From Ascaris suum (lineage: Eukaryota > Nematoda > Chromadorea > Rhabditida > Ascarididae), in NCBI GenBank assembly GCA_013433145.1, contig CM024185.1, positions 5,029,001-5,093,000 of the forward strand: 64,000 nucleotides of DNA, given 5' to 3'. How positions within the stretch are numbered: position 1 is the first letter of the stretch; each line of letters opens with the position of its first letter. This document shows, piece by piece, positions 63,106-64,000 of the stretch. A program made the position numbers and the translations under genes. The notes beneath the pieces are model-generated. The model had not been told where the DNA came from. It ran no database searches and saw only the letters and a program-made list of their open reading frames with translations.

Positions 63106-64000
63106 GCCTAAGTAGAGGCGTTGCCATGATGCGCTTTACAAGTGCAACTTGCAAAAGCGTATAATAAAAACCTTGAAATGCAAACCAATACACGTCTTCT
63201 CAAAAAAATTCCCTCATACCTACTGCAAAATATATAATCCCTCCTCGATAATTCGTCGCCTCTCTTATCCCCTATTTATCACAAAATTTCAAAGGAATGA
63301 TTTTTGACAAAGGAATATTGCAGGTAATATCGAGTGATTGATTCCACAATAATAAACTTTATCAAGCGTCCTGTTATCATTTTATAAATGGCTCAGCTTG
63401 AAATGATCACCTTTGGTGAATCGAAATGCAAAACGATCTAATTACAGCTAATCAAACTGTTCAAATGTTCAGTCTATTTCTGCAGTTTCATAAATTTCAC
63501 GTTGCAATTAAATAAGTTTGTTGTGTCTTATTGTGATGATCAAGATCATCGTAAGATCATAATCGGTGGAAGATTTCTAGAGAAGATAGTGAACGTTGAA
63601 ATTTTAATAAAACTCTAGAAAAATGTGAAATTAGCATATGATGTTTAGATCGCAATCTTAACGACGAGTTATGCAAATTTTCGTCGATGATTTCAGATGC
63701 ATAAGAGAGCGAAAAATTGATGATACTAAATCATTCATCAACTTCATATAAACAAACAGTCGTATTTCGCAGACAGACACAGACATACGCAAGCGAACAC
63801 AACTGCTCTGATCTTCGCTTTCGTTTTGTCGAATTCTTCGAATATTCGCACTCTAGTTGATTAAAATATGCTTTCTAAATGTGTCGTTACTCTTTGCACC
63901 ATTCATTGCACTAAATAAGCCGGAAAGCGCATCAACGAAGAAATATGGCACAATACGCGCTCTTTCAATTCAACTCATCAAGTCAACTAGTTGCTCTGAT

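Larger units (their letters stand above)
60088..64000. other. Upstream flank of the Srx-like gene, repeat-rich, no gene supported
   Basis: AT-rich sequence expected to hold the receptor promoter. Open frames at 60565-60819, 60731-61018 and 61639-61968 are low-complexity or lack splice context. It contains a (CT)n array at 61059-61129, CAGACA-rich patches at 60850-60895, 62752-62785, 63030-63105 and 63768-63790, and two copies of a dispersed short repeat. Confidence 0.55.

Overview
The window is a eukaryotic, spliced, AT-rich genome segment, and the gene content says nematode. Four genes can be read exon by exon with matching phases and GT..AG borders (often TTTCAG or TTGCAG acceptors). They are the 3' part of an AMPK gamma subunit gene, a complete SERBP1/HABP4-type RGG RNA-binding protein of the VIG-1 type, a small nucleoredoxin-like protein with a WCPPC site, and a chemoreceptor of the nematode-restricted Srx class. 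The Srx receptor in particular points to a chromadorean nematode. I cannot name the species. No bacterial features, CRISPR arrays, rRNA genes or convincing tRNA genes were seen.

Layout. 159-7543 (+): seven exons of an AMPK gamma-type gene whose 5' end lies left of the window; it ends inside the window. 7544-11401: AT-rich to mixed sequence between two convergent genes. 11402-20268 (-): the vig-1-like gene, eight exons, 438 codons. 20269-33007: a 12.7-kb interval between two divergent genes with no exon I can support, but with hairpins, direct repeats and homopolymer runs. 33008-37292 (+): the nucleoredoxin-like gene, five exons, 144 residues, with G-rich introns. 37293-52300: a stretch where the minus strand carries several phase-consistent but unrecognised candidate exons. 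These include a candidate coiled-coil / CxxC protein (43340-47279), a candidate secreted protein (first exon 40942-41224) and isolated exons at 38603-38806, 38875-39290, 41600-41803, 47398-47580, 48528-48668 and 51472-51687. 52797-60087 (-): an Srx-like seven-transmembrane receptor, seven exons, about 329 residues. 60088-64000: repeat-rich flank without supported genes.

The genes do not form a pathway. The window looks like an ordinary gene-sparse nematode neighbourhood with introns of 0.1 to 4 kb. Repeats are conspicuous: four very long (AT)n arrays, two of them inside introns and one just past a 3' end, plus (AAAT)n, (AAAC)n, (CT)n, poly-G/poly-C runs and at least two short dispersed repeat families. 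The observations most worth following are the altered nucleotide-contact positions in the AMPK gamma protein, its possible intron-retention isoform, and the unrecognised minus-strand gene(s) between 38 and 52 kb. Exon models come from reading the sequence by eye, without transcript or homology searches.
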